Shown here: in pieces, positions 47,085 to 58,243 of the stretch
Numbering within the stretch: position 1 is the first letter of the stretch
How the letters are laid out: every line of letters begins with the position of its first letter
Assembly: GCA_027257055.1 (NCBI GenBank)
Contig: JAPVLO010000055.1
Location: 6,905,501 to 6,969,500, forward strand
Reading direction: 5' to 3'
DNA length: 64,000 nucleotides
Source: Cephalopachus bancanus
Taxonomy: Eukaryota; Chordata; Mammalia; Primates; Tarsiidae
Notes under the pieces: generated by a model
Databases searched by the model: none
What the model was told of the DNA's origin: nothing
The model's input: only the letters and a program-made list of their open reading frames with translations
Position numbers and translations under genes: made by a program

Positions 47085-47371
47085 CACTTGAAGAGGGAAA
47101 CCATCAGTCTCCTAAACAATATGGCTCAAGATTCATTTTGCTACACCCTGAAGAGATCTAGCCCAACATTACTACATTGCCAGAAGTTTTAACGAAGCAT
47201 AAATCATTTTCCATGATAGAAAACTTAAAAAGTGTCTGACACTTCATGGAAGCAGGATTTATTTTTTGCTGACAATATTTCAGAAAACTGTGTCCTTGTT
47301 CAAAATGACACTAGAGAGAATACAATAAAATTTTACTAAGCTGAATGGTGTCAAAAACATTTGAAATGAAT
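47085..47371. other. Unique DNA
   Basis: Nothing recognised. Confidence 0.4.
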
Positions 47372-47553
47372 TCTGTGCAGTCTAAACCACATGTGGCTAT
47401 TTAAATTTAAAATAACTATAGTTAAATACAATTCAAATTCAGATTCACAATTACATCAGACATTTTTCAAGAGCCTAATAGCCACATGTGGTTAGTGCTA
47501 CATACTGAACAACACAGAAATAAAACATTTTCATCCTTATTGAATGATACTGG
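47372..47553. mobile_element. hAT-type MITE
   Basis: ccacatgtggctatttaaattt near the left and aatagccacatgtggttagtgctacatactgaacaacacag on the right form the two subterminal parts of a common mammalian hAT MITE with a self-complementary ccacatgtgg. Confidence 0.65.
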
Positions 47554-47647
47554 TATACGTTATCCATGATTGACTGCAAAAGTGGTCATGAATTCTTGCT
47601 GTTCTTGTATTCAGACCCTTGGTTATGTAATTTTGCAGGAAGTCCAT

Positions 47648-47945
47648 TGAAAGGTAATGGATTTAAACATTGAGAGTTGTATGGTGTTGAGCATGACACT
47701 TAATCTCTCTGAGTCTGCTGTCCTTCTCTGTCCTTCAGGGTCCACTTTGGGGGATTGTTGCAGTAATTCAATGGAATTTTTTAAAATGAGCTCTAGGTTC
47801 CACCCTCAATACAGAGTGAGTGCTCAATAACCACGATCCATTCCACTGTGAAGTTTCCTTCCAATTCTAATCTTCATCCATAAGAAGACAGTAATCCAGA
47901 TACAGAGGTATTAGAATACCATAAAGTATTACTAACAGTAATACA
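47648..47945 (+). repeat. Local duplicate, copy 2
   Basis: Partner of 43300-43597 in the same orientation. The flanks on both sides do not match. Confidence 0.8.
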
Positions 47946-48124
47946 TATTTCAGCAACCTTAAATCTGAGCTTGCGGTATGACTTGCTTCAACCCATGGAA
48001 ATGTATTTAAATCTCTAGGAGCAATGATGAGCACCTGCTCATTGCCACACACTCTCTTGCTGCTGTTGGTTCCTTACCTTCTCATGTGTACCTTACATGC
48101 TCTAGGAAACCATACTGTTCTCTA

Positions 48125-48485
48125 ATCTCTTCTAGTCTCCTGTGGCTGTTCTTGCAGCATTCCCTCAGCCTGAAAAGTACTTCACCCTTTCCCAGCCATC
48201 TGATATTTTCTCAGGTATGAAAAACTGCTCAAACCTCTCTCTCTCTGTCTGTACAGTGTCCCTGGCTTACTTGTTTCTTCTGCTTCACTCTCCTGGCATG
48301 TTGCACACACTTCCAGGTGGGAACTGAGCAGATTCTAATAGAACACCTTTTCTCAGTTCTTCCATTCTTACTAGACTGAGCTCCTTGATGGGAAAAGCTT
48401 TGTCTTATTCATGCCTCTCCCCCTTGTCTCTGTCATCAAGCATGGCAATGAATAGGTACCTCATAAATTCTCGGTAGTCAATTAA
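48125..48485 (+). mobile_element. L2 LINE 3' end
   Basis: ttgcagcattccctcagcctg, then ttactagactgagctccttgatgggaaaagctttgtcttattcatg and aagcatggcaatgaataggtacctcataaat, match the conserved L2 3' region in order. Confidence 0.72.
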
Positions 48486-48543
48486 AAATATTTTACAAGT
48501 TTAGTCTTTACATCATCTAGCTCTTTGTAAATTTCTTAAAAGG

Positions 48544-48834
48544 GGCCGGGCTAGGTGGTTCAGCCTGTAATCCCGTGCTTTGGGAGGCCAAGGTGAGTGA
48601 ATTGCCTGAGCCCGCAGATTCGAGACCCGCCTGGGCAACTTGGCAAGACTTCATCTCTATAATAAATCAAAACAATTACCCAGGCGTGGTAGCGCGTGGC
48701 TGTAGTTTGGGCTACTTGGAAGGCTGAGGTGGAAGGATCACCAGAGCCCAGCAGGTCAAGGCTGTGGTGGCCAGGAGTGTGCCACTGCACTCCAGTCTGG
48801 GCAACAGAGTGAGACTCCAACTCAAAAAAAAAAA
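48544..48834 (+). mobile_element. Alu SINE, full length
   Basis: ggccgggctaggtggttcagcc .. gtgagactccaactcaaaa. The TSD is ttcttaaaagg (48533-48543 and 48835-48845). Confidence 0.95.
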
Positions 48835-49135
48835 TTCTTAAAAGGATGCAATTTATGTATTAACAAATATCTGCGGTCCAATCCTCCTCTCCAATTTCTA
48901 GATATTGCTCTGTGCTCTAACTCTATGCTCCAAAATTCTATTCATCGCTTTACCTACTTACTGCAAACAATTTTTCTCATTTGAACATTCTAATAATTTC
49001 AGACCACAAAGATAAAAAAACTGTGACCTACTAGACACAGCCTCAAAATTAGGAGCCTCCCGAACTTTGTAACTGGGTGACTGCTTGTTCCAAGTCTCTC
49101 TTCCCCAAACATCATCCTTTAGAATTATGACTTAA

Positions 49136-49370
49136 GCCGGGCTCGGTGGCTCAGCCTGTAATCCCGCGCCTTTGGGAGGCTGACGTGAGTGGATTGCCTG
49201 AGCCCGCGGGTTCGAGACCCGCCTGCGCAACTTGGTGAGACCTCATCTCTACAATAAATCAAAATGAGCCGGGTGTGGTAGCGCGCGCCTGTAGTTCCAA
49301 CTGCTTGGAAGGCTGAGGCGGAAGGATTGCTGGAGCCCAGCAGGTCGAGGCTGTGGTGGCCAGGAGCGTG
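49136..49370 (+). mobile_element. Alu SINE missing its 3' end and tail
   Basis: Starts gccgggctcggtggctcagcc and stops at gtggccaggagcgtg, about 45 bases short of the usual end and without an A tail. The flanks tttagaattatgactt (49118-49133) and tttagaatggcctgactt (49374-49391) look like an imperfect TSD. Confidence 0.9.
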
Positions 49371-49391
49371 AAGTTTAGAATGGCCTGACTT

Positions 49392-49820
49392 CTAGCTCCA
49401 GGGCCCAGAGTCACTGTGTAAAACACTGAAAGAACAACTTGAGAAGTTTAAGTCCAATCCTAGATCATCTATCTATCTATTCTCTTAATGCTTACCTTGA
49501 GGGAAGCACTCAACCTGTGTCTTAGTTTGCTAGGTGATGGTAATGATAGGCTTTCAGAGTTATGTTGAGAATTACAGAGCACGCATGCATATGTGTAGCA
49601 TTGTGTCTGTCCCCCTGCCTGCCCCTTCAGCAAGGTCACCAAAGAAAACCCAGAGTCCAAAATCTATTACCTGTTAGGATGCTGTCAAAGTGTGTGGCAT
49701 GTCCTGTCAGAGCCTGCCACAGCCCAGAGAAGTACGTCTCCCTGTATTGGATCTTCAGACTACCCCACTGAGTTTGGAAAAACCTAGTGGTCCCAACCAA
49801 CAGAGGTTGGCATGACTTTA
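49392..49820. other. Unique DNA with a short (ATCT)n
   Basis: atctatctatctat at about 49467-49480. Nothing else recognised. Confidence 0.4.
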
Positions 49821-49850
49821 ATTTCTGCCTGACAGATTTCTGCCTGACAG
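49821..49850. repeat. 15-bp tandem duplication
   Basis: atttctgcctgacag twice in a row (49821-49835, 49836-49850), lying right at the left edge of the 117-bp local duplicate. Confidence 0.93.
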
Positions 49851-49963
49851 AACCTAAACTTGTATCCTATTCTCTTTAAGGATTAATCTTGCTTATCAGA
49901 TGCATCCTATAAAAGACGTGCTAGTTCAAGGTAACTAACATTTATAGAGTTTTTGTATGCCAG
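49847..49963 (+). repeat. 117-bp local duplicate, copy 1
   Basis: Matches 51861-51977 over 117 positions without gaps, with about 11 differences counted by eye. Both begin acagaacctaaa and end tttttgtatgccag. Confidence 0.9.
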
Positions 49964-51205
49964 TATTTTCTTCAGAAATCAATCCAAGTAGCACACACGA
50001 TTTGATGGGCTAGCCCTGATATAAGAGATGAGACCACAGAAATTGCAAATTCTCCAATTTAAGTCAATATTCTGGCTACAGGAAACTTCTAACCAAATTT
50101 AATTTTTTTTCAAAAGACAGCATTTGTAACAATTGGACAATCTCATTTAGAAATTTATTAGTAGGTAGCTATAGAAACAAGTAAAATTCCTTTTTTGTGA
50201 GTCTCCACAAAGAATAAAGAAAATAATAATCTCAATGTAGTTGCACAGATGAAATAGTGTAATAGAATGCGATGGCTCTGCCCAGAAGGCAGAGGAAATA
50301 CTTAGAAGTCATTGCCCTCCTGGCTTCAGAGCTGACCTTTACAGTCTGTGGCATATGTGGTTCCATCTGAATGATGTTTGGAAATGTGTGTTTCTCACGT
50401 CCATCACAGAATATTGTCCTCACCATCCTGCTTGGTGATGAAACCTCCCCAACCTACAGAAACAAGCACTTTCTAGATATATTTTCTGAGTTCGATTGAC
50501 TTTTAGGGAAGATCTTTTCTTCTTTCACATGTTAAAATGATGTGAATGATTATTATCACTCATGAACACTTAATTTATTACAACTATTAAATGTCCTTAT
50601 TTACTAATATTTAAGGCTATATCAAAATATGCAATTTATTTGGCAGTTGTGACATATTGATACATATGGGGAAAACATAATACATGGAATTAGCTTGGTT
50701 CATCTTAACTGACTGGTTTGATATATAGATTAATAACTGCATTTCAGCTTCTGATGTTGAACGGTATCGCCATGTCAAATGAATGCCTTCTAGATGGATG
50801 GAAGGCCAAGACCACTGCTTGCTTCATCCCTGTTTCAAAGTAAGAAAATAGCTCCACATTTTGACTCTGGTCATATAGAAAATTCTTCCCTTAAAGCCAG
50901 AAATAATAGTTTTTTAGGTTACTGGATTGAGAATAGTGAAAAAGAAGGAACAGGAAGAATAGAGAGAGTAGAAGAAAGAGGGATAGAGAGAGAGAGAAGA
51001 AAAGCAAGAGTGGAGAGAAGAAATACAATTTTAGAAATTTAAAGTAGCCATGACACTTCTAAATGTGATTTTTAAAGTTGTTAAAAGAACACATTACAAA
51101 GAATAACACGTGTTCTTCCCAAGAGAATAACATAAATTTCTTCAAGGAAAGAGATATTGTATATCTTCTGTTTTCCAGACATATGCAAACCCAGTGCTGC
51201 CTCAC
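49964..51205. other. Unique DNA, purine-rich end
   Basis: No repeat is recognised. At 50935-51010 the + strand is almost entirely purine (gagagagaga, agaagaaaagc), which keeps the 82-codon frame at 50794-51042 open. Confidence 0.4.
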
Positions 51206-51303
51206 CTTGGGAATTTTGGGCTGTTTGATCTTGGAGATGAATTGTTTTAATTCGGCATTTCCAGGATGAAAATAACAAAGCTCTCCAGTTTCAAAATCAG
51301 AAG
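51206..51303 (-). other. Candidate exon (98 bp) with splice-like borders
   Basis: On the minus strand the block is preceded by a pyrimidine-rich ccttcttttggtgtgtaaag (AG acceptor) and followed by aag/gtgagg, close to the donor consensus. Only one frame is open through it, reading SDFETGELCYFHPGNAELKQ and then FISKIKQPKIPK. I do not recognise the protein. It may be an exon of an unlisted gene or lncRNA, or a chance arrangement. Confidence 0.25.
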
Positions 51304-51860
51304 CTTTACACACCAAAAGAAGGCAGTGACAGTACAGCAGACCTTCAGAGGGCCTCTCAGAGCCAGTGGCTCTGTCAGTTGTCCTTGTCAGAACCTTCCT
51401 CATGGGATTCCTGAATCTCCCAGACCTGGCGACCATGACCTCACATGCTTCTCTGACGTGATTCACTGAAGCCTGTTGCCTTTTCACCTCAGCCTAGACC
51501 AGCTGCCTTTGGTTTACGACTCTGATCTGTTACCTGTCATGGACCTCAACACTTTATATCTGCCAAACAGTTTAAAAAAGTAAAAACAAAAATATAAACA
51601 CTCCCCTCTATGGAGGACTTTTGGCCAGAAAAATCCCTTTTCTTTCTGCAACATAAAGGGAGATAGACTCCCTGCTATGTTCTGGGAGCCTGCAAGCAGG
51701 AAGGATGGTAGAGGAGTCTGGGAGGATGAGGTGAAGTTCAAAGGGAAGCTAGGCTGAATTTGGGGGTTTGGAGGGAGTTAGTAAGAAAAGAGTCAAGAAC
51801 ATCAGTCACTGGCAGTGGCAAGAGGAAGATTCTACAAAAGTGTGAGGGAGAAGCCATAAA
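51304..51860. other. Unique DNA
   Basis: Nothing recognised outside the minus-strand frame that continues to 51487. Confidence 0.4.
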
Positions 51861-51977
51861 ACAGAACCTAAAGTTGTATCCTATTCTCTTTAAGGATTAA
51901 TTATGTTTATCAGATGCATCCTATACGAGACATGCTACTTCAAGGCAACTAACATTTGTGGAGTTTTTGTATGCCAG
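51861..51977 (+). repeat. 117-bp local duplicate, copy 2
   Basis: Partner of 49847-49963, offset 2,014 bases. Its end (ttttgtatgccaggctctgg) continues into MIR/L2-like sequence that copy 1 lacks. Confidence 0.9.
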
Positions 51978-52339
51978 GCTCTGGATTAGATAAATGTCCC
52001 ATGTATTGATTGTTAAACACATGTTCCTTATAGATCTCAAATTACTGTTAAGATTCAGGACCAGGATCATATCAACTTTAACTACCTAAGCGGCAGTGGG
52101 ACGCGGCCAGGGGATGGGCTTGAGCAACAAACCCGTATTCATATTGACACCGCCACTAATTATCCAAGCTACTTGAGCCACCTTTATAACATAGGGATGA
52201 TGCTAATTGGCTTGCCAATAGTTACCCTACCAGCTGCCCCTCTTGTTCACACTGCATAGATCCCAGCAATGCAAAGTTGCTCTTGTAAATCATTTTTGCC
52301 TTTATAGATAAGCTTCAGGCACGGAACACTGGAAAATTA
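51978..52339. other. Unique DNA
   Basis: Nothing firmly recognised. 52135-52190 may hold a very degraded MIR. Confidence 0.35.
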
Positions 52340-52480
52340 TATTACATTTCTGGACCTCAGTTTATTTAATCTGTAGTGTAAAAGAGATAACATCTACCTT
52401 ACAGGATTATCTAATGTTTAAATCACCTGGCAGGACACATAAGTCACCAGCAAAAGTCAGGAATCTCCCCACCCACATCT
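52340..52480 (+). mobile_element. MIR SINE
   Basis: tttctggacctcagtttatttaatctgtag, then aacatctaccttacaggattatctaatgttt and acctggcaggacacataa, in MIR order. Confidence 0.7.
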
Positions 52481-54146
52481 TCCCCATCATTACTGTTGCA
52501 AAAGTGTCAATATTCTCAGTGAAGAACATCCTTAATCTGGATTACAGACAGACAGGAAAGGGAAGCTTGTAAAAGTTCACCAGGCTTGTAATGTTGGTTT
52601 AAATTGAGCACAGCAAATTGGGTGATACATTATGTTAAAATATTTGCATTCTGAAGAAAAGAAAATACTACTTACTGTTCACTAGCTGGCTTAGTTTAGC
52701 AATTAAAATTTAAAAAGTTATTTTCCTAAAACCAAACAAAAAGTCCGATATGCCCAGGCTCATGTAGCTGAAGATTTCAGGCGGGGGTTCTTGGCAGCAA
52801 TGCAGTGTACATTTAACCTCATTCCCCAGCACTGCCCAAGCCCCCTCCTCTCCTACCTCCTTCTCTGCCCCTCCCCCAGCCCCTCTCTTTCTGAGGTTCC
52901 CAGGAGGCTGGGTCTGTTCCTAGTTAAGGACAGGAAAAGAATGAAGTGGAGTCATTGCTGTTTGCTATAGATGTCAATTCCCTGAAAGATCACAGACAGC
53001 GTGTCTACATTTTTACAATGTGGTTCTGTATTTCCAAGGTATTCTGTCTCTTTTAGTTCCTGCTCCAAACCCCCTGGTCACAGACTGCATTCAACCTAAT
53101 GAGGCCTCTTCCTACCTTCAGAGCAAATGTGGGTATCTTGTACGCTACCCCTAACATACACAGCCTATTGACTTGGTTTGACCTCTCCTTTCTAATTAAA
53201 AGCAACCATGATTTAGATGTGCTTCTATAACTTATATCATAAGAGGACCTCAGGCCAACAACACACTTTTTTAAAAAATGAGGTATAAGGTCCTATATGT
53301 TAAAAAAAAGTAAAATGACTTCTAAGCTCTAAAAAGTAGAAATTAGATAAAACTATTTTGTTCAAAGCCATGGTCATGTGGGGAAAGCAAATACCCCTCT
53401 CTCTCAAATATGCTGTGTTTCTAAGTCACACAGGAGAACAGAGACACAAGAAAGATTTGTTGTCTCCAGAGAAAGCGTGCATTTCTTCTTATTTTTCATT
53501 TTAAGTCAATAAAGAACTTCTCAAATTTTTTAACATTTGAGATTTGAACATTTAGGATTTTTCTTTTGAAAGAGCAAGAAATTATCCATTTTTAAAAAAT
53601 TAAAGAAAAGTATCTAAGAAAAGTTGAAATAGAGGAGCTATTTGTTGAGAATCTTCTATCCTACTTTCTGGGGTGTTTCATATCCCTTGCCCTCCACTGA
53701 CATTATAATTGATTAAATTTGGTCATTGATGGGGAGAAGAGAAAGACTCCAAGTCAAAATTGACTTTTGAAGTTTGTTCTGAAATATTTAAATAATAGTA
53801 GTGCCATTATCAAAATACCCTAGAAAGAAGAATATGTTTGCAGAGAGCAAATAGTTTTGAGTTTATTTTGAGCACATTAATGTTGGGGTACCTCTAAGGT
53901 ATGTCATTGGAAATGTTAAACATAGATACTCAGGTCAGAACGCAAGAATCTAGTTTAGAGGCACACTGGAAGTCATCAGAATGTAGCAGATCAGAAAAGT
54001 CATTGGCATAGATGAAACTACTCAGGGACTCAATTTATTTTGAAAATTAAGATACCTATGAGGAATTCAAGGTACATGAAAATAAAGAGAAGTCAACATT
54101 TCAAGGACAGGATGAATGGGCCAGCAAATTAAACCTGTTGAGGGGT
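52481..54146. other. Unique DNA with a C/T-rich block
   Basis: 52830-52900 is almost pure pyrimidine (ccccctcctctcctacctcc). Around it, 52740-53230 is repeat-free and somewhat GC-richer. No exon is recognised. Confidence 0.4.
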
Positions 54147-54817
54147 TGTTTTAGTTAGTTTGGGCTACTATCAGAAAAATATCAGAGATTGGGTGACTTA
54201 AATGGCAAATTTATTTCTAACAGTTCTGACAGCTATAAAGTCTAAGATCAATAAATCAGTCATTTAGTTTGCTGATGAGGATTTTCCTCTTGGTTTTTAG
54301 ATGGCTGCCTTCTTAACTTCTTGCTGTGTCCTCATGTGGCAATGAGAGAGAGAAAAATTATCTGTCTCCTGTGGCTTCTTTTTTTTTTTTTGAGTTGGAG
54401 TCTCATTCTGTTGCCCAGACTGGAGTGCAGTGGCCACTCCTGGCCACCACAGCCTCGACCTGCTGAACTCCGGCGATCCTTCCACCTCAGCCTTCCGAGT
54501 AGCTGGAACTATAGGCGCGCGCTACCATACCCGGCTGATTTTTTGATTTATTGTAGAGATGAAGTCTCGCCAAGGTGCCCAGGCGGGTCTCGAACCTGCG
54601 GACTCAGGCAATCCACTTACCTCAGTCTCCCAAGGCGCGGGATTACAGGTTGAGCCACCGAGCCCGGCTTCCTGTGGCTTCTTAAAAGGGCACTAATCCC
54701 ATTCATAAGGGCTTCTCAAGATCTAAGTATCTCCCAAAGGCCTCACCTTGTAACACCATCATATTGGAAACGTGGGCATCAACATATGAGTTTGGCGTGA
54801 ACATTTAGTCTATATCA
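54147..54817 (-). mobile_element. MLT1-type LTR, antisense, split by an Alu
   Basis: The left end tgttttagttagtttgggctac and the right end catttagtctatatca are the reversed LTR termini. cttcttgctgtgtcctcatgtgg, ggcactaatcccattcataagg and ccaaaggcctcacctt fit MLT1. The Alu at 54381-54669 interrupts it. Confidence 0.78.
54381..54669 (-). mobile_element. Alu SINE, full length, antisense
   Basis: TSD tcctgtggcttctt (54367-54380 and 54670-54683), exact. Local Alu type. Confidence 0.96.
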
Positions 54818-55321
54818 GGATCTGCAAGACAAAAATGCCAAAATGTCTCTGAAACTCAACATGACGGAAATTGTTACAATCAAGAGAAAACAATGTTGGT
54901 GTTACTGTTGGGGTAGAGGACAGACTGTCAAGATGAGGGAATATGTGGGACCTAAGGGTCGAGGAAGGCAGAGAATTTATTTTAGATTGCTCAGCTGAGA
55001 GGCAGAGAAAAGATAATCGCTGAAAGAGGACATTGAATTTGGGAGGATAATAACATGTTTTCAAACATATAAATATTTAAGCATGTTTAAAAGCTGACCT
55101 AAGGACAGGGAGGGTTATCACAGTAGAGAATAAAGACAATAATGAAAAGAAGATGAATTCTGAAAGATATGTGAGGAGAGGTTTACTTGGAAAGAAGATG
55201 GGTCCAAGATAGGCAGAGGACATAAAGTAATGTAGGGGAAGAAATAGGGACAGTGTGTCACCAATGTGGACGGGTTTTAAATTTAAGTTCCAGTTTTATC
55301 GATTTCTAACAGCAATTATCA
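54818..55321. other. Unique DNA
   Basis: Nothing recognised. Confidence 0.4.
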
Positions 55322-55748
55322 TACATTGAGTTACATCGCCCCAAAAGTTGTTGAAGTCCTAGCTTTCAGTACCTCAGAATGTGACCTTATTTGGAAACAG
55401 TGTCTCTGCAGATGATCAAATTAAAATGGGGTTATTTGGTGGGCCGATTACTATGTCCATAGGAAAAGGGGAAATGTGGGCAGAAAAACAGACAGGTCTA
55501 TAGGGAAAGATCTGAGAAGACACAGTGAAAAGATAACCATCTGCAAACCAAAGAATCTGAGGCTATGAGAAGATAGAAGATAGAAGCAAAAAAGACCGGA
55601 TTTTCTCTCAGAGCCACAGAAAGAATCAACCTGAATGACATTTGATGTCAGATTTCAAGCCTCTAGAACCGTGAGACAACAAGTTTCTATCTTTTATGCT
55701 ACCAGTTTGTGGTATTTTGTAATGGCAGCCACAGGAAACTGTAGTAAT
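55322..55748 (+). mobile_element. MLT1-type LTR
   Basis: gttgaagtcctagctttcagtacctcagaatgtgaccttatttggaaa, then gatttcaagcctctagaaccgtgag and accagtttgtggtattttgtaatggcagcc, are classic MLT1 phrases in sense. No internal sequence is attached. Confidence 0.82.
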
Positions 55749-56429
55749 CCAGTTCTTAATTTTAAGTTAAATTTTTTCTAAATTTGAAGGATTTCTGTAA
55801 GGGTTAAACAAGGCACTAAACAAAAAAATACTTAGTAGGCACTCAGTGAAATTTTCCTATGTATCTAGTTCAGGTTTGGGTGATAATTATAAATGCTTCT
55901 CACTAAACATCTATAATTAAAGCCTTTATTGTTAATTATATTAATTATCCTAACAGGAACAGCTGGGGAAACAATCACCAACTCATCTAAGCAAAATAGT
56001 TCTGGGTCACACTTTGCTTGGCAAGCTCAGGGATATTTCAGTGTTGTGCTGTTACTGCCATTCTCACTGCCATGGGGTGTGCTGCAGCTTGGCCTAAACC
56101 ACAGCTGAGGGAAGCGAGTGTGAGGTAAAGCCGAACTGCAGAGGTGGCATCCCGAGAAAAGGAGGGTTAAACTCATGTCATGTCAGGGTATCCACAAGAT
56201 ATGATGAATACTGAGACATTATCTTTGGGGATTGAAATATGGGCACAGTAAATCCCAAAGTATTAAGTAGTCATATTTTTATCAGAAAGAAGAAACAACG
56301 GAAGAAGTTTTCTCAAAACAACTGCCAATATAGGGATCATTTTATGCATGTTTGGCTTGTACAGTTTTCTGGGTCTTTTTTAGCAAGTAGATATCTACTA
56401 GCCTCCTTGGCATACAGTAGAAATAATGC
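55749..56429. other. Unique DNA
   Basis: A short MIR-like tail (acttagtaggcactcagtgaa) is at about 55828-55850. The open frame at 56239-56511 runs into the MIR that follows and is not credible as a gene. Confidence 0.4.
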
Positions 56430-56670
56430 ATTATGTAAGCTAACATGTGTACAGTGCTCACGATGTGCTAGCCATTGTTCTAAAAAGCATACAAGCAGAA
56501 AGACATGTTGATATATGTTATTAATGCTCACAACACTATGAGGAAATTACTGTTATTATCCCCATTTTCCAGAAGTTAAGAATGAGGCACATAGTTCTTA
56601 AATAATTTGTCCATGGTCCATGGTTACACAAATAATAAGCAGCATTTGTAGTTTCCTTCTTCTCTACCAT
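56430..56670 (-). mobile_element. MIR SINE, nearly full length, antisense
   Basis: gtgctcacgatgtgctagccattgttct, then ttattaatgctcacaacactatgagg, attatccccattttccagaag and ggttacacaaataataagcag: reversed MIR across almost its whole length. Confidence 0.85.
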
Positions 56671-57061
56671 GTGTCATGAAGTGAGATCTGGAAAATGACC
56701 AACTGAGACAGGAAAGAGGATGAAAGATGTTGTGGGGTTGGTTGGGCTTGAGGTCTCTGTGGTATTTTAATGAAAATAGACAGCCAGAAGGTGATTACGT
56801 AAGTCTGTCATCAAGAAAAGATGCCAAGAACCCAGCCTGGAGATGCAGATTTGTTTAGCCATTAGGATCACTGAAGAGCACATAAAAAGACAAAAAAGAT
56901 GCAAACAGAAACTGTCTGGAGCCTTCAAAAGCATCCTTAAAATCTGAAAGGAGAGTACTACAAAGGGAGAGGGAGATTAAATTAATTAAAACACACAAGG
57001 CTGAGATGCTGGAGCTGTAATTCATCTATATGTGAAAGAATAAAGGGCCTCAACTTTTAAG
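56671..57061. other. Unique DNA
   Basis: Nothing recognised. Confidence 0.4.
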
Positions 57062-57335
57062 CTGGAAAACCAGGAAAGACCATGGTGCAGTTTCAATCCA
57101 GTCCTAGAGGCCTGAGAACCAGGGGAGCCAATGGCATAAGGCTTTGTTAAACAGTCTGAAGGCCCCCAAATTAGCAGCACCCACGTCTGAGGACTGGAGA
57201 AGATGGGAATGTACTAGCTCACACAGAAAAATCAAGGTAGTCCTTTTCCCGTATTTCTGTTTGTTCCAACCCTTAACAAATTGGAGGATGCCACTTGCAA
57301 TAATGAGGGTGAATCTGTATTACTCAGTCTTAAAA
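57062..57335 (-). mobile_element. MLT2-type LTR fragment, antisense
   Basis: gctggaaaaccaggaaagacc, ggcctgagaaccaggggagccaatgg and cccttaacaaattggaggatgccac follow the same order as the full LTR at 59430-60006. Both ends are missing. Confidence 0.75.
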
Positions 57336-57429
57336 CATTTTAAAGAAAATCGACAAGAATCTTTTTATGACTGCTGGGGTACAGAAAACATTTCAAGCAA
57401 GACTTCTTAAAATGCAATCTATTAATGAA

Positions 57430-58200
57430 AAAATGGTATGTTTAGCCCTATTGAAATTGGAATGAACATCATAAACAAAATTTTAAGACAAACTACAGAG
57501 TGATGGTATCTGTAACTCCGAAAACATAAAATAAGTTAATAACCAGAATATACAAAGAACTACCACAAGTTAGTAAGATAAATAACCGAAATAGAAAAAT
57601 ATGAATAGGAAGAGAAAGGAGAATAGCTTAAAGAGATGATAAAATTCTCAGCCTCATGTGGAGAAAAACAATAAGTAAAACAATGAGATACTCTTTTCAA
57701 AACTATCAAACTGCCAAATTCTAAATGTTTGTTCATTTCAAAAACTGAAGAAAATATGCCGCAATGAGAATTCTCATGTATTGCTACTGCAAAAGTAAAC
57801 ATGTGCAGCTAATTTGAAGAATAACATGGCATTTTCCAAGAAAGCAAAAATGTGTTGATACAATGACCTACAAATTTCATCACTGCATGTATATATCTTA
57901 GAAAAGGTCACACATTTACACATATAGGGTGAGGGAGACACATACAGACTATCTGTAGAGCATTGCCTGAAATAGCGAAACCCACAGGAAAAAACCTAAA
58001 TGTTCATCAAATGATAAAAGGATAAATAGACCATGGGCTTTTCATACAATGTCAAGTTATGTAGCAGTTAAATTTAATTATCTAGAACTATATATTTAGC
58101 ATCACAAACACATCTCAAAAATATAATGCTGTATAAAAAAGTCAAGATGAAATGCATACGTACGATATGAATTCATGATATAAAGTTAAAAATAGATTAA
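57430..58200 (+). mobile_element. L1M 3' end
   Basis: aaccagaatatacaaagaac, tctcatgtattgctac, acctacaaatttcatcactgc, aaacctaaatgttcatcaaatga and caaacacatctcaaaaatataatgc: the ORF2 C-terminus and 3' region of an old L1 with no long open frame. Confidence 0.7.
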
Positions 58201-58243
58201 ATATTACATGGTATTTACAAATAAACTCATGTGTAGTTTAATT

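Noticed and set aside
51059..51487. Complete 142-residue protein gene on the minus strand
   Set aside because: No promoter, no recognised domain and no in-frame support beyond the 98-bp splice-bounded part. Kept only as a possible exon.
56150..56350. Processed pseudogene of a lysine-rich (ribosomal-like) protein
   Set aside because: RKKKQRKKFSQNN looked ribosomal, but no family match could be recalled, no A tail or TSD was seen, and the frame runs into a MIR.
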